Shown: positions 19,874 through 29,756, numbered from the stretch's first letter. The stretch is DNA of 64,000 nucleotides from Sulfurisoma sp. (GCA_030691075.1 JAUYFI010000085.1:27167-91166); one strand, 5' to 3'. Translations and numbers: made by a program. The notes: generated from the sequence alone by a model not told the origin.

Positions 19874-20407
19874 ATGGAGCAGTACCACGGCACCACCATT
19901 CTTTCCGTGCGGCGCGGCAGCCGCGTCGCGCTCGGCGGCGACGGCCAGGTCACGCTGGGCAACATCGTCATCAAGGCCAGCGCGCGAAAAGTGCGGCGGC
20001 TGTATGGCGAGAAGATCCTCGCCGGCTTCGCTGGCGGCACGGCCGATGCCTTTACCTTGTTCGAGCGCTTCGAGGCCAAGCTCGAAAAGCACCAGGGCAA
20101 TCTCCTGCGCTCGGCCGTCGAACTGGCCAAGGACTGGCGCACCGACCGCATGCTGCGCCGGCTCGAGGCCATGCTGGCCGTGGCCGACCGCGACAACTCG
20201 CTCGTCATCACCGGCAACGGCGACGTGCTCGAGCCGGAATTTGGCATCGTCGCCATCGGCAGCGGCGGCGCCTACGCCCAGGCCGCGGCGCGGGCGCTGC
20301 TCGAGAACACGGAACTTCTTCCCGAAGAGATCGTCAAGAAATCGCTCGCCATCGCCGGCGACCTCTGCATCTACACCAACCAGAACCATGTGATCGAAAC
20401 GCTCTGA
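19874..20407 (+). CDS. hslV: HslV peptidase subunit of the HslUV protease
   Basis: Threonine peptidase that degrades unfolded proteins with the HslU ATPase. Start at ATG 19874 ([29 protein letters not shown]), 177 aa. The nucleophile would be Thr7, exposed after removal of six residues; TTILSVRR matches the processed N-terminus of the family. Also visible: [17 protein letters not shown] and [16 protein letters not shown]. Its stop shares one base with the hslU ATG (TGATG). Confidence 0.97.
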   Translation: MEQYHGTTILSVRRGSRVALGGDGQVTLGNIVIKASARKVRRLYGEKILAGFAGGTADAFTLFERFEAKLEKHQGNLLRSAVELAKDWRTDRMLRRLEAMLAVADRDNSLVITGNGDVLEPEFGIVAIGSGGAYAQAAARALLENTELLPEEIVKKSLAIAGDLCIYTNQNHVIETL

Positions 20408-21741
20408 TGACGCAAACCAGCCAGATGACCCCCGCCGAGATTGTCTCGGAACTCGACAAGCACATTGTCGGCCAGGCTCGCGCCAAGCGTGCCGTGGCGA
20501 TTGCCCTGCGCAACCGCTGGCGCCGCGCGCAGGTGGCCGAGCCGCTGCGCTCCGAGATAACGCCCAAGAACATCCTGATGATCGGCCCGACCGGCGTGGG
20601 CAAGACCGAGATCGCGCGCCGGCTGGCGCGGCTCGCCAACGCGCCCTTCATCAAGATCGAGGCGACCAAGTTCACCGAGGTCGGCTATGTCGGCCGCGAT
20701 GTCGACACCATCATCCGCGACCTGGCCGAGACGGCGATCAAGGACGCCCGCGAGGTGGCGATGAAGGCCGTGCGCGATCGCGCCATGGATGCCGCCGAGG
20801 ATCGCATCCTCGACGTGCTGCTGCCCACGGCGCGAACCGGCTTCAGCGAAACGGCGACGGAGGATTCCGGCACGCGGCAGAAGTTTCGCAAGAAGCTGCG
20901 CGAGGGCGAGCTCGACGACAAGGAGATCGAGATCGAAGTCGCGGCGCCGGCGGCGTCGATGGAGATCTTCGCCCCGCCCGGCATGGAGGATCTGACCCAG
21001 CAGATCCAGGGCATGTTCCAGAACATGGGCTCGGGCAAGCGGCGGACGCGCAAGCTGCCGATCCGCGACGCGCTCAAGGCCATCGCCGACGAGGAGGCCG
21101 CGCGCCTCATCAACGACGAGGAGGTGAAGGCCGCCGCGCTGAAGAACGTCGAGCAGAACGGCATCGTCTTTCTCGACGAGATAGACAAGATCGCGACAAG
21201 ATCGGAAGCGCACGGCGCCGACGTCTCGCGCCAGGGCGTGCAGCGCGACCTGCTGCCGCTGGTCGAGGGCACCACGGTATCGACCAAGTACGGCATGATC
21301 AAGACCGATCACATCCTGTTCATCGCCAGCGGGGCGTTTCACCTGGCCAAGCCCTCGGACCTGATCCCCGAGCTGCAGGGGCGGCTGCCGATTCGCGTCG
21401 AGCTCGACTCGCTCTCGGTCGACGACTTCCAGTGCATCCTCACCCAGACCGACGCCTGCCTGACGCGCCAGTACCAGGCGCTGCTGGACACCGAGAAGGT
21501 CACGGTCGACTTCACCGATGACGGCATCAAGCGCCTGGCCGAGATCGCCTTCGAGGTCAACGAGCGGACCGAAAACATCGGCGCGCGGCGGCTGTACACG
21601 GTGATGGAAAAGCTGCTCGAGGAAGTCTCCTTCGAGGCCGGCGCGAAGGAGGGCATCCGTGTGACCGTCGACGCCGCCTACGTCGACGCGCGGCTCGGCG
21701 AACTCGCGCGCGACGAAGATCTCTCGCGCTACGTGCTGTGA
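20407..21741 (+). CDS. hslU: HslU ATPase subunit of the HslUV protease
   Basis: AAA+ unfoldase that feeds HslV; 444 aa. Walker [16 protein letters not shown] is near residue 59, the substrate-gripping pore motif is [13 protein letters not shown], the helical I-domain spans about 110-240, Walker B is [12 protein letters not shown], and the sensor/arginine region is [11 protein letters not shown]. The C-terminus ends LSRYVL, the tail that docks into HslV. It forms an operon with hslV and overlaps the next gene's start. Confidence 0.97.
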   Translation: MTQTSQMTPAEIVSELDKHIVGQARAKRAVAIALRNRWRRAQVAEPLRSEITPKNILMIGPTGVGKTEIARRLARLANAPFIKIEATKFTEVGYVGRDVDTIIRDLAETAIKDAREVAMKAVRDRAMDAAEDRILDVLLPTARTGFSETATEDSGTRQKFRKKLREGELDDKEIEIEVAAPAASMEIFAPPGMEDLTQQIQGMFQNMGSGKRRTRKLPIRDALKAIADEEAARLINDEEVKAAALKNVEQNGIVFLDEIDKIATRSEAHGADVSRQGVQRDLLPLVEGTTVSTKYGMIKTDHILFIASGAFHLAKPSDLIPELQGRLPIRVELDSLSVDDFQCILTQTDACLTRQYQALLDTEKVTVDFTDDGIKRLAEIAFEVNERTENIGARRLYTVMEKLLEEVSFEAGAKEGIRVTVDAAYVDARLGELARDEDLSRYVL

Positions 21742-22163
21742 TGCGGTTCGGCGTTCTCCTGGTGGCGCTTGCGGCAGGCTGTACCCACGCCGCCGATATC
21801 GAGGTCAAGACACCCTGGACGCGCGCGACGGTGCGCCTGCTCAAAGTCAGCGGTGCCTACATGGAACTGAAAAGCGCGCGGGGCGCGACGCTGGTCGGCG
21901 CCAGCAGCCCGGTCGCCGGCAGCGTCGAGCTGCACGAAATGCGCATGGAGGGCGACTTGATGAAAATGCGCGCCGTGCGGCGGCTGGCGCTGCCGGCGGG
22001 CAAGCCGGTGGCGCTGACGCCGATGGGTTATCACCTGATGCTCTACGATCTCAGGCAGCAGCTCGTCGAAGGCACGCGGATACCGATCCGCCTCGAGTTC
22101 GAGGCCGCCGGCGGACGGCGCGAGATGGTGGAGGTTTCCGCCGAGGTGCGGCCGTTGCGCTAG
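21738..22163 (+). CDS. PCu(A)C-type periplasmic copper chaperone
   Basis: 141 aa from GTG 21738, or 140 from ATG 21741, either overlapping the hslU stop. A signal peptide ([17 protein letters not shown]) precedes the mature protein. Counting from ATG 21741, the copper ligands fit H65-x10-M76-x21-H98-x-M100 exactly, the defining DUF461/PCu(A)C pattern, with [12 protein letters not shown] and GYHLMLYD around them. Such proteins deliver Cu(I) to cytochrome oxidase assembly. No other copper or oxidase gene is adjacent. Confidence 0.93.
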   Translation: MMRFGVLLVALAAGCTHAADIEVKTPWTRATVRLLKVSGAYMELKSARGATLVGASSPVAGSVELHEMRMEGDLMKMRAVRRLALPAGKPVALTPMGYHLMLYDLRQQLVEGTRIPIRLEFEAAGGRREMVEVSAEVRPLR

Positions 22164-22174
22164 CGGGCTATGCT

Positions 22175-23125
22175 CTAACGACTACGCAACGACCAATCAA
22201 CCGGCGCTTTTCCGGGCGCGATTGCACCGCCAAAAACATCGTGCTGGGCAAATCGGCAAACGGCCGAGATGATCGGGTGGGTGAGTTTGCGTTCATTGGT
22301 GATGGCGTAGATTTGTTCCCTGACAGTCTCGATTCTGCCCACGACCCGTACATCGCTCTGGCGAACAACGTAGGACTCGATCGCGGTCGGCGCCACAAAG
22401 TACCCGGCGCCCGCCTGGCCAAAAGCCATCATCAGCGCACTGTCGTCAAACTCGCCAACGATGCGGGGATGCAGGTGCTCGAATTCGAGCCACCGCATCA
22501 AGCGCGAGTGCAGGGCCACATCCACTCCCGGTAGCAGAAAGGGGACGCCGTCCAGCAGTTGCGGAAACGGGAGATTGCCTTTTTTGACCAGGGACTTCGC
22601 CCCAAACACGCTCACCCCGCTCTCTCCCAGGTAATGGTCGTATCCGCGCACATTGAGATTGTCCGGCATGGGCCGGTCAGCAATCACCATGTCGAGACGA
22701 TGCACCGCCAAATCGGCCAGCAGCGTCGCCAGCCGGCCTTCGCGGCAGATCAGCTTGACGGGTTCGTCCAGGCTCAGCGACGGTTCCACCAGGCGATAGG
22801 CCACCATCTTCGGAACGGAATCGGCAATGCCGACGCGAAATGTCACGCTTTGCTGGTGTGCATCGCCACGAATGGAATCAAGCAATTCGCCGCCGAGCGA
22901 GAAGATTTGCTCGGCGTAGCCCAGCAACCGCTGGCCGGTTTCCGTCAGTTCCAGACCGCGGCCGACACGGCGGAACAAGTCCACCCCGAGGGTGGATTCG
23001 AACTCGCTCAACTGGCCGCTGATCGACTGCGGGGTGAGATGCAACTGTTCGCTGGCGCGAGCGATGCCCCCGGATTTGGCGACCATCCAGAAATAGCGCA
23101 AGTGCTTGTAATTGAGGGTTGGCAT
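22175..23125 (-). CDS. nhaR: LysR-family regulator, NhaR type
   Basis: A 316-aa LysR-type activator. The N-terminal winged helix (LNYKHLRYFWMVAKSGGIARASEQLHLTPQSISGQLSEFE) and the effector domain resemble NhaR, which in enterics activates the sodium/proton antiporter gene nhaA in response to sodium. No antiporter gene is present in the window, so it is an orphan here. It is divergent from the broken htpX gene across about 110 bp and may once have been linked only by position. Confidence 0.85.
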   Translation of the reverse strand: MPTLNYKHLRYFWMVAKSGGIARASEQLHLTPQSISGQLSEFESTLGVDLFRRVGRGLELTETGQRLLGYAEQIFSLGGELLDSIRGDAHQQSVTFRVGIADSVPKMVAYRLVEPSLSLDEPVKLICREGRLATLLADLAVHRLDMVIADRPMPDNLNVRGYDHYLGESGVSVFGAKSLVKKGNLPFPQLLDGVPFLLPGVDVALHSRLMRWLEFEHLHPRIVGEFDDSALMMAFGQAGAGYFVAPTAIESYVVRQSDVRVVGRIETVREQIYAITNERKLTHPIISAVCRFAQHDVFGGAIAPGKAPVDWSLRSR

Positions 23126-23233
23126 CGCCTCGATAGTTCGATTTTTTGGATGTTTTATTAAATAATAATCGATTTGCGCGAGGTCTTCATGTTGCCTACA
23201 CTACACGACACCCCTGTTGAAAGGAGTCCGGAC

Positions 23234-23880
23234 TTGAAACGCGTCATGCTCTTAATCGGTACCCACTTGGCCATCATGCTGGTGCTGGGTATCGTTACCA
23301 CGCTGACTGGTGCCAACAGGTTCTTTACCGGCGCCGGCCTCGACCTTGGCAAACCGCTGCTCTTCGCCGCGATCATGGGCTTTGGCGGCTCCTTTCTGTC
23401 GCTGTGGATGTCCAAGGAAATCGCCAAGTGGAGCACCGGCGCCCGGGTGATCGACGCACCGCGGAATTCGACCGAGTTCTGGCGGGTCGATACCGTGCGC
23501 CGCTTCTCCGCCAAGGCCGGTCTGCCGATGCCCGCGTTGTCGGCTACCTCGTGGACTCGTTCCTGCGCAAGGGCGACCAACAGTCCGATGGCCCCGGCAT
23601 CGGCTACATGATCACCGTGGTGATCCGCGACATCGTCTTCGGTATCCTGGCCAGCGTCGTCGTCATGCACTTCTCGCGCAAGCGCGAGTTTCGCGCCTGA
23701 TGGGCTCGCCACAGTCGATGATGGCCGCGCTGCGCCGCCTGGGTGGAATGGAATCCGGTGCATTGCCGCAGAACGTCGCCACCGCCGGCATCAACGGCCG
23801 ACCCGGCTGGATGGCGCTGTTTTCCAGTCCCCCGCCGCTGGAAGACCGGATTGCCGCTCTCGCGGCTGCGTACCAGTAAA
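23234..23880 (+). pseudogene. htpX: htpX membrane metalloprotease, inactivated by internal deletions
   Basis: Starts normally: AAGGAG (23221-23226) then TTG 23234, coding [36 protein letters not shown] and [19 protein letters not shown]. At about 23533-23537 the frame jumps to [19 protein letters not shown] and [19 protein letters not shown]. The intervening 70-80 codons, which in HtpX hold the zinc-binding HExxH, are missing. A second lesion at about 23697-23703, after FSRKREFRA, creates a stop and removes the start of the C-terminal domain. The last piece (MGSPQSMMAALRRLGG through PPLEDRIAALAA) resumes in another frame to TAA 23880. The cell presumably relies on another quality-control protease such as FtsH, or a second htpX. 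Confidence 0.9.
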
Positions 23881-23951
23881 CGGGCGATACCCAGCATAAT
23901 GAACAGCTTCACCAGTACCAACCCAAACGTTTCAATCAGGAGGAGAACCCA

Positions 23952-24632
23952 ATGACCATGCAAAACACTGCTCCCATCTCCATCGCCCGCCAGGGCGCCG
24001 AGTCGGTATTCGCCACGAACAAGGTGATCCGCAACACCTACATGCTGCTGTCGATGACACTGCTGTTTGCAGCCGCCACCGCGGCAGCCTCCGTGGCGAT
24101 GAAACTGCCGCATCCCGGGCTGATCATCACGCTGGTCGGTTATTTCGGCCTGCTGTTCGCCACAGCCAAGCTACGCAACAGCGGCTGGGGCATCGTCTCG
24201 GTCTTCGCCCTCACCGGCTTCATGGGCTACACGCTCGGGCCCATCGTCAGCCACTATCTCGGCCTGCCCAACGGTGGCCAGACGGTAATGATGGCCATGG
24301 CCGGCACCGCCGCGATTTTCCTCGGCCTCTCCGGCTATGCGCTGACCACGCGCAAGGACTTCAGCTTCATGGGCGGTTTCCTGATGGTCGGCATCCTGCT
24401 GGCCTTCCTCGCCGGTCTGGCCGCGATCTTCTTCGAGATCCCGGCGCTGTCGCTCACCGTCTCGGCCGCCTTCGTGCTGCTGATGTCGGGCCTCATCCTC
24501 TACGAAACATCGAACATCATCCATGGTGGCGAGACCAATTACGTGATGGCGACCGTGACGTTGTTCGTTACCATCTTCAACCTTTTCACCAGCCTGCTGC
24601 AACTGCTCGGTTTTATGAACAGCAGCGACTGA
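23952..24632 (+). CDS. Bax inhibitor-1 / YccA family membrane protein
   Basis: A 226-aa integral membrane protein with seven hydrophobic helices and the family pattern NTYMLLSMTLLFAAATAA at the start and LLMSGLILYETSNIIHGGETNYVMATVTLFVTIFNLF near the end. YccA in E. coli modulates FtsH proteolysis; other members are pH-sensitive calcium leak channels. It follows the broken htpX, itself an FtsH-linked membrane quality-control gene, which fits a membrane-proteostasis context. The ribosome site CAGGAGGAG precedes ATG 23952 and a strong terminator follows. Confidence 0.9.
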   Translation: MTMQNTAPISIARQGAESVFATNKVIRNTYMLLSMTLLFAAATAAASVAMKLPHPGLIITLVGYFGLLFATAKLRNSGWGIVSVFALTGFMGYTLGPIVSHYLGLPNGGQTVMMAMAGTAAIFLGLSGYALTTRKDFSFMGGFLMVGILLAFLAGLAAIFFEIPALSLTVSAAFVLLMSGLILYETSNIIHGGETNYVMATVTLFVTIFNLFTSLLQLLGFMNSSD

Positions 24633-24655
24633 ACACCGCGCCTTGGGTCGCGAAG

Positions 24656-24686
24656 AAAAGCCGGCGGAATTATTCCGTCGGCTTTT
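24656..24686 (+). terminator. Rho-independent terminator after the BI-1 family gene
   Basis: Stem AAAAGCCGGCGGA / TCCGTCGGCTTTT with one G-T wobble and a short AT-rich loop, ending in TTTT. The A-run on the other side could let it work in both directions. Confidence 0.8.
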
Positions 24687-24728
24687 CCGTTCAGTGAGCC
24701 CGACCCTGAAACTCATCATTGACCGGCC

Positions 24729-25481
24729 ATGATCGAACTCCTGCTCAACCCCGAAATCTGGATCGCCTTCTTCACGCTGACCGCGCTGGAACTGGTGCTC
24801 GGCATCGACAACATCATTTTCATTTCCATCCTCGTCGACAGGCTGCCGCGCGAGAAGCAGGAGATAGCCCGGCGCATCGGCCTCTTCCTGGCCATGTTCA
24901 TGCGCATCGGGCTGCTGCTGGTGCTGTCGTGGATCGTCGGGCTGACCGCGCCGGTATTCTCGGTGCTGGGCCAGGATATTTCCGGGCGCGATCTGATCCT
25001 GATTTCCGGGGGGCTGTTCCTGATCTGGAAGAGCACCGGCGAGGTGCACCAGTTGCTCGAAGGCGAAGAGGGGGAAGCGTCGCGCAAGGTGGCGTCGAGC
25101 TTCGCCGGGGTCATCGTCCAGATCATGGTGATCGACCTCGTCTTTTCGCTCGATTCGATCATCACCGCCGTCGGCATGGTGAGCGAGGTCGCCGTGATGA
25201 TCGCCGCGGTGGTGGCGTCGGTCGGCTTGATGATGCTGTTTGCCGCGGGCATTGGCCGCTTCGTCTCCGATCATCCGACGATCAAGATGCTGGCGCTGTC
25301 CTTCCTCGTCGTCGTCGGCGTCGTGCTGATCGCGGACGGCTTCGGCCACCATGTGCCGAAAGGCTACATCTACTTCGCCATGGCCTTCTCGGTCGGCGTC
25401 GAGATGCTCAACATCCGCATGCGCAAGAAGGCGGTGAAGCCTGTCGAACTGCGCGAGCCTTACGTCCGCGAGACAGCCTGA
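24729..25481 (+). CDS. TerC-family integral membrane protein
   Basis: 250 aa with about seven transmembrane segments. The TerC signature is ALELVLGIDNIIFISIL near residue 20, mirrored by VIDLVFSLDSIITAVGMV in the second half. The acidic residues in these helices are thought to bind metal, and TerC/Alx members have been linked to manganese export and envelope metal homeostasis. It stands alone after a terminator and converges on the RND pump gene; no tellurite-resistance partners are nearby. Confidence 0.88.
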   Translation: MIELLLNPEIWIAFFTLTALELVLGIDNIIFISILVDRLPREKQEIARRIGLFLAMFMRIGLLLVLSWIVGLTAPVFSVLGQDISGRDLILISGGLFLIWKSTGEVHQLLEGEEGEASRKVASSFAGVIVQIMVIDLVFSLDSIITAVGMVSEVAVMIAAVVASVGLMMLFAAGIGRFVSDHPTIKMLALSFLVVVGVVLIADGFGHHVPKGYIYFAMAFSVGVEMLNIRMRKKAVKPVELREPYVRETA

Positions 25482-25562
25482 CACTGTCGTTGGGTCCAAT
25501 TCCCCGAGCGTCGGCAATAGAGAAGACCAGCAACTCAGCGGGGTGCGCTGGCGATACGGCCA

Positions 25563-28500
25563 TTACGCCGCCATGCGTTCGCGCCACCCTTCGATCAGCG
25601 AATACACCGAAGGAACCACGACCAGCGTCAGCAGCGTCGACGAAATCATGCCGCCGATCACCGCGATGGACAGCGGCTGGTTGGTTTCGGCGCCGGCGCC
25701 CAGCCCCAGCGCGGCGGGGAAGAGGGCGAGGATCACGGTGGCCGAGGTCATCAGCACCGGGCGCATGCGGATGGGGCAGGCGTTGCGCAGCGCGGCGTCG
25801 ACCCGCATGCCCTGCGCGCGCCGCTGGTTGGTGAGGTCGACCAGCAGGATGGAGTTCTTGGCGACGAGGCCGACCAGCAGCACCAGGCCGATCATCGAAT
25901 AGATGTTGAGCGACTGGTTGAACAGCCACAGCGCGGCGACGCCGCCGACGATGGCCAGCGGCTGCGCCAGCATGACGATGGCGGGCTGGAGGAAGCTGTT
26001 GAACTGGCTGGCCAGCACCATGTAGAGCAGCACCAGCGCGAGGGCGAAGGTGAATACCATGTATTTCATGGTCTTCTGGAATTCCTCGGCCTGGCCGATC
26101 ATCTTGACCTGGTAGCCGAGCGGCAGGTCGGCGGACAAGGCCTTGACCTTGGCCACCGCGTCGCCCAGCGCCATGGTCGGGCTGGCGAAGAAGGTGGTGG
26201 CGTATTGCAGGTCGTAGCGGCCGATGACCGCCGGGCCCAGCGATTCCTTGAAGCTCGCCACGGAGTCGAGGCGCACCATCTTGCCGTCCCTGGAACGCAT
26301 GAAGATTTTCGACAGGTCGGAAGCCTGGCTGAATTCGCCCTCCTTCGCCTTGATGCGGATGTCGTAGCGCTGACCGTCGCCGGGCTCGTCGTTGTATTTG
26401 GCGATGTCGATGCCGCCGGTGAGCATGTTCACCGCCAGCGCGACGTCGGCCGAGCCGAGATTGCTCGAGGCGATGCGCAGGCGGTCGGGCTGGAAGACGA
26501 GCTGCGGCAGGTCGAGCTGCAGGTCGGTGTCGATGCGGCCGATGCCGGGTTCGGCGGCGAGCTTGTTCTGCAATTCGCGCGACAGGCGGCCGACTTCCCG
26601 CAGGTTGTCGCCGCTGAGCACGAACTGCAGCGGGTCGCCGCGCTGGCCCTGCACCATGGGGTAGGGCGCGGCGAAGGCGCGCACGCCGGCCACGTTGGCG
26701 AGCTCCTGCTTGAGCATGGCGAGCACCTGCTGCTGCGACAGCTTGCGCTCTTCGCGCGGGGCGAGGCGCACCACCACCATGCCCTGGTTCACCTGGCCGG
26801 CGCTGCCCAGGCCGACGAGGGCGAACTCGGTGACGATCTCCTTGTGGGCCTTGAGCAGGGCTTCGACTTCCCTGAGCTTGCCGTCGGTGTAGTCGATGGA
26901 GGACCCCAGCGGCGCGCGCAGGAAGACGAGGAAGCGGCCCTCGTCCTGCTCGGGGGCGAAGGCCTTGCCGATGTTGGCGAAGAAGAAGGCGGAGGATGCG
27001 ACGATGGCGGCGGTGAGCGCCACCACTTTCCAGCGGTGGGTCAGCGCCCATTCCAGCGCATGGACGTAGATCCAGTCGAGCCGGGCGAAGAAGCGGTCGA
27101 GCGCGTGATAGATGCGGCCGTGGCTCTTTTCCACCGTGAGGTAGCGCGAGCAGAGCATGGGGGTGAGCGTCAGCGAGACGAAGAGGGAGACGATGACGCC
27201 GAAGGTGACGACCACGGCGAAGGAGCGGAAGAACTGGCCGATGATGCCGGAAAGGAAAATGACCGGGGCGAAGATGGAGACCAGCGCGGCGGTGGCGGCG
27301 ATCACCGCGAACACTACCTCGTTGCTGCCATTCACCGCGGCGGCGACCGGGTCGGGGTCGATCTCCTCGCGGTGGCGGTAGATATTCTCCAATACGACGA
27401 TGGCATCGTCCACCACCACGCCGATCAAGAGCAGCAGCGCCAGCATGGTCAGCGAATTGAGGGTGAAGCCGAAGAAATGGATCACCGCGATGGCGCCGAG
27501 CAGCGAGACGGGAATCGCCAGCGCGATGATCAGCGTCGAGCGCAGCGAGCGCAGGAAGAACCAGACCACCAGCGAGGCGAGGAGGGTGCCCTCGATCAGG
27601 TGCTGCTTGAGCGAATTGACGATCTCGAGAATGAACACCGCGTCGTTGGAGACGATGTGCAGCTTGAGGCCCGGCGGCAGTTGCGGCCGCAGCTCGTTCT
27701 CCAGCCGCGCCTTGATCTTCTCGGCGATGTCGACGGTGTTGGTATTGGCGATCTTGACGATGCCCAGGCCCACCGTGGTCTCGCCGTTGAAGCGCGCCAG
27801 CTGGCGGTTGTCGGTGAGGCCGTCGGTGATCTCGGCGATGTCCCCGAGGCGGACCGGCGCGGCGCCCTTCCAGGCGACGACCAGATCGGACAGGTCGTCG
27901 AGCGTGTGGAATTCGAGGTCGAGCTTGACCAGGCTCTCGGTGGTCTGGCCGACGACGAAGCCGCCGGCCATCTGCACGTGCTCGGCGGCGAAGGCGGCGG
28001 TGATGTCCTGCGCGGTGACGCCCAGCGCCGCCATGCGGTCGGGCCGCAGGTTCACGCGGATGGTGCGGTCGCGGCGGCCGCCGAGGCGCACCTCGCCGAC
28101 GCCGTCGATGGTCTCGAGGCGCTTCTTCAGCACGTTGATGGCGTACTGGTTGAGCTGCTGCTGCGTGCGGTCGCCCTGCAGGGCCAGCCACATGATGGGC
28201 TGGGCGTTGGTCTCGACCTTGGCGACGATGGGCGGGTCGGTGTCCCTGGGCAGGCGCCGCAGAGCCTGGTTGACCTTGGACTGCACCTCGGTGAAGGCGA
28301 CGTCCACCTTTTTTTCCAGCGCGAAGGTGATGGCGATCACCGAGACGCCGGGCGAGGAGGTCGACTGGATGTGCTCGATGCCGGGCACCGAGTTCACCGT
28401 GGTCTCGATGACGTTGGTGACGGAGGAGTCGACGATGTCCGGGTTGGCGCCCTTGAGCACCGTGGTGATCGACACCACCGGAAACTCGATGTAGGGATAG

Positions 28501-28607
28501 CGGTCCATGCCGATGCGGTTGAAGGAGAGGATGCCGAACAGCACCAGCACGGCGGAGAGCATCCACGCCAGGACGTGGCGTTTGATGGAAAGCTCGGGCA
28601 GGTTCAT
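25563..28607 (-). CDS. RND-family efflux pump inner-membrane subunit (HAE1/AcrB type)
   Basis: A 1014-aa proton-driven pump protein. It begins ELSIKRHVLAWMLSAVLVLFGILSFNRIGMD and shows the twelve-helix layout with two large periplasmic loops. The TM4 proton relay VGVVVDDAIVVLENIYRHREE contains the paired aspartates, and the C-terminal half repeats the pattern near MIGLVLLVGLVAKNSILLVDL. It lies 18 nt downstream of its adaptor gene; no outer-membrane TolC-like gene is adjacent, so a shared TolC is implied. Substrates cannot be inferred. Confidence 0.93.
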   Translation of the reverse strand: MNLPELSIKRHVLAWMLSAVLVLFGILSFNRIGMDRYPYIEFPVVSITTVLKGANPDIVDSSVTNVIETTVNSVPGIEHIQSTSSPGVSVIAITFALEKKVDVAFTEVQSKVNQALRRLPRDTDPPIVAKVETNAQPIMWLALQGDRTQQQLNQYAINVLKKRLETIDGVGEVRLGGRRDRTIRVNLRPDRMAALGVTAQDITAAFAAEHVQMAGGFVVGQTTESLVKLDLEFHTLDDLSDLVVAWKGAAPVRLGDIAEITDGLTDNRQLARFNGETTVGLGIVKIANTNTVDIAEKIKARLENELRPQLPPGLKLHIVSNDAVFILEIVNSLKQHLIEGTLLASLVVWFFLRSLRSTLIIALAIPVSLLGAIAVIHFFGFTLNSLTMLALLLLIGVVVDDAIVVLENIYRHREEIDPDPVAAAVNGSNEVVFAVIAATAALVSIFAPVIFLSGIIGQFFRSFAVVVTFGVIVSLFVSLTLTPMLCSRYLTVEKSHGRIYHALDRFFARLDWIYVHALEWALTHRWKVVALTAAIVASSAFFFANIGKAFAPEQDEGRFLVFLRAPLGSSIDYTDGKLREVEALLKAHKEIVTEFALVGLGSAGQVNQGMVVVRLAPREERKLSQQQVLAMLKQELANVAGVRAFAAPYPMVQGQRGDPLQFVLSGDNLREVGRLSRELQNKLAAEPGIGRIDTDLQLDLPQLVFQPDRLRIASSNLGSADVALAVNMLTGGIDIAKYNDEPGDGQRYDIRIKAKEGEFSQASDLSKIFMRSRDGKMVRLDSVASFKESLGPAVIGRYDLQYATTFFASPTMALGDAVAKVKALSADLPLGYQVKMIGQAEEFQKTMKYMVFTFALALVLLYMVLASQFNSFLQPAIVMLAQPLAIVGGVAALWLFNQSLNIYSMIGLVLLVGLVAKNSILLVDLTNQRRAQGMRVDAALRNACPIRMRPVLMTSATVILALFPAALGLGAGAETNQPLSIAVIGGMISSTLLTLVVVPSVYSLIEGWRERMAA

Positions 28608-28625
28608 TACAGTAAAAAAGCCGCG

Positions 28626-29756
28626 TCAGCGACTCACACCGCTCCCCTCGCCCCTCGCGGGAGAGGGGCCGGGGGAGAGGGGAGGTTTGACCGTGACGGT
28701 CGCGCCGTGGGTGAGGAAACCGGCGCCATCCAGCGCGACGGTCTCGCCTTCCTTGATGCCGGCGAGGATCTCGACCACGCCGCCCTTCTTGGCGCCGGCC
28801 TGGACGATGCGCTGTTGCGCCTTCTTCTTGCCCTCCTCGTCGACGATGGCATAGACGACCTTGCCGGCCGGGCGCAGCACCACGCTCTGCTCGGGCACCA
28901 CCAGCGCGGCGGCCTTGGCGGCGATCCGTACCGAGGCATTCACCGTGCCGCCGGACTTCAGCGCGCCGTCGTTTTCGATCTCGACGATGACGTCGAGCGC
29001 GCGGCTGGATTCGGAGACGGCGGGGCGGATGTCGGCGATCTTCGCCTCGAATACCCTGCCCGGCGCCTGCGGCGAGGTGAGGCGCACCGCCTGCCCGCGC
29101 GACAGGCGCGGCGCGGCGCTCTCGGGGAAGGGCAGGTGGGCGCGCAGGCGCTGGTTCGATACCAGTTGGAACAGCGGATCGCCGAGCTTGACGTAGTCGC
29201 CCGGCGCGATCAGCTGGCTCTCGATGACGCCGTCGAAGGGCGCGGCGATGGTGGTCTTGCCCACCGCGCGCTTGCCGATGCCGGCGCGGGCCTGGGCGGA
29301 CGCGAGCTGCTCGGCAATGGCCGCGCGCTGGGCGCGGGCGTCGTCGGCCGCGTTCTGCGAGAAGAAACCCTTGGCCACCAGGCTTTGTTGCCGCTCGATC
29401 AGCCTGTCCTGCTGCGCGAGCAGGGCTTCGAGGCGCTTGACCTCGGCCTGCTCGGACTGGCTGGCGAGCGCGAGGTCGGTGGCGTCGATGACGGCGAGCG
29501 TCTCGCCGCGCTTTACCGCCTTGCCGGCGAAGGCGAGGACCCGGGCGACCTTGCCCGCGACTTCGGCGCCGATCTTCGGGTCGATGGCGGCCTCGAGCGT
29601 GCCCAGCGTGTCCTCGGTGACCTCGAAGGCGCCGCTCTTGACCTGCGTCACGGTGATCAGCGCCGGCGGCGGGCCGAATTTCTTTTCCTCCGGTCGTCTG
29701 TCGCAGGCGGCGAGCAGCAGTGCGGCGCAGAGAACGAACGGGAGGTGTCGGATCAT
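28626..29756 (-). CDS. RND efflux periplasmic adaptor lipoprotein
   Basis: 376-aa membrane-fusion protein. Lipobox LLLAAC places the acylated Cys at 18. A lipoyl-like half (GAEVAGKVARVLAFAGKAVKRGE), a coiled-coil hairpin (residues about 100-160), the second half (TTIAAPFDGVIESQLIAPGDYV) and beta-barrel segments follow. The last 18 residues (PLSPGPSPARGEGSGVSR) are coded by a GC-rich hairpin repeat and are not adaptor sequence, so the gene end was rewritten by the repeat. The start overlaps the lysA stop region by four bases (ATG 29756, lysA stop at 29753). Confidence 0.9.
   Translation of the reverse strand: MIRHLPFVLCAALLLAACDRRPEEKKFGPPPALITVTQVKSGAFEVTEDTLGTLEAAIDPKIGAEVAGKVARVLAFAGKAVKRGETLAVIDATDLALASQSEQAEVKRLEALLAQQDRLIERQQSLVAKGFFSQNAADDARAQRAAIAEQLASAQARAGIGKRAVGKTTIAAPFDGVIESQLIAPGDYVKLGDPLFQLVSNQRLRAHLPFPESAAPRLSRGQAVRLTSPQAPGRVFEAKIADIRPAVSESSRALDVIVEIENDGALKSGGTVNASVRIAAKAAALVVPEQSVVLRPAGKVVYAIVDEEGKKKAQQRIVQAGAKKGGVVEILAGIKEGETVALDGAGFLTHGATVTVKPPLSPGPSPARGEGSGVSR
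28638..28682 (-). repeat. GC-rich hairpin repeat forming the adaptor gene's 3' end
   Basis: CCCCTCTCCC...GGGGAG-type element with a strong internal hairpin (CCCCTCGCGGGAGAGGGG). Translated in this frame it gives LSPGPSPARGEG. Confidence 0.7.

Noticed and set aside
22175-23125. nhaR as evidence of a sodium/proton antiporter operon here
   Set aside because: No nhaA-like gene lies on either side; the neighbours are a copper chaperone and a broken protease gene.
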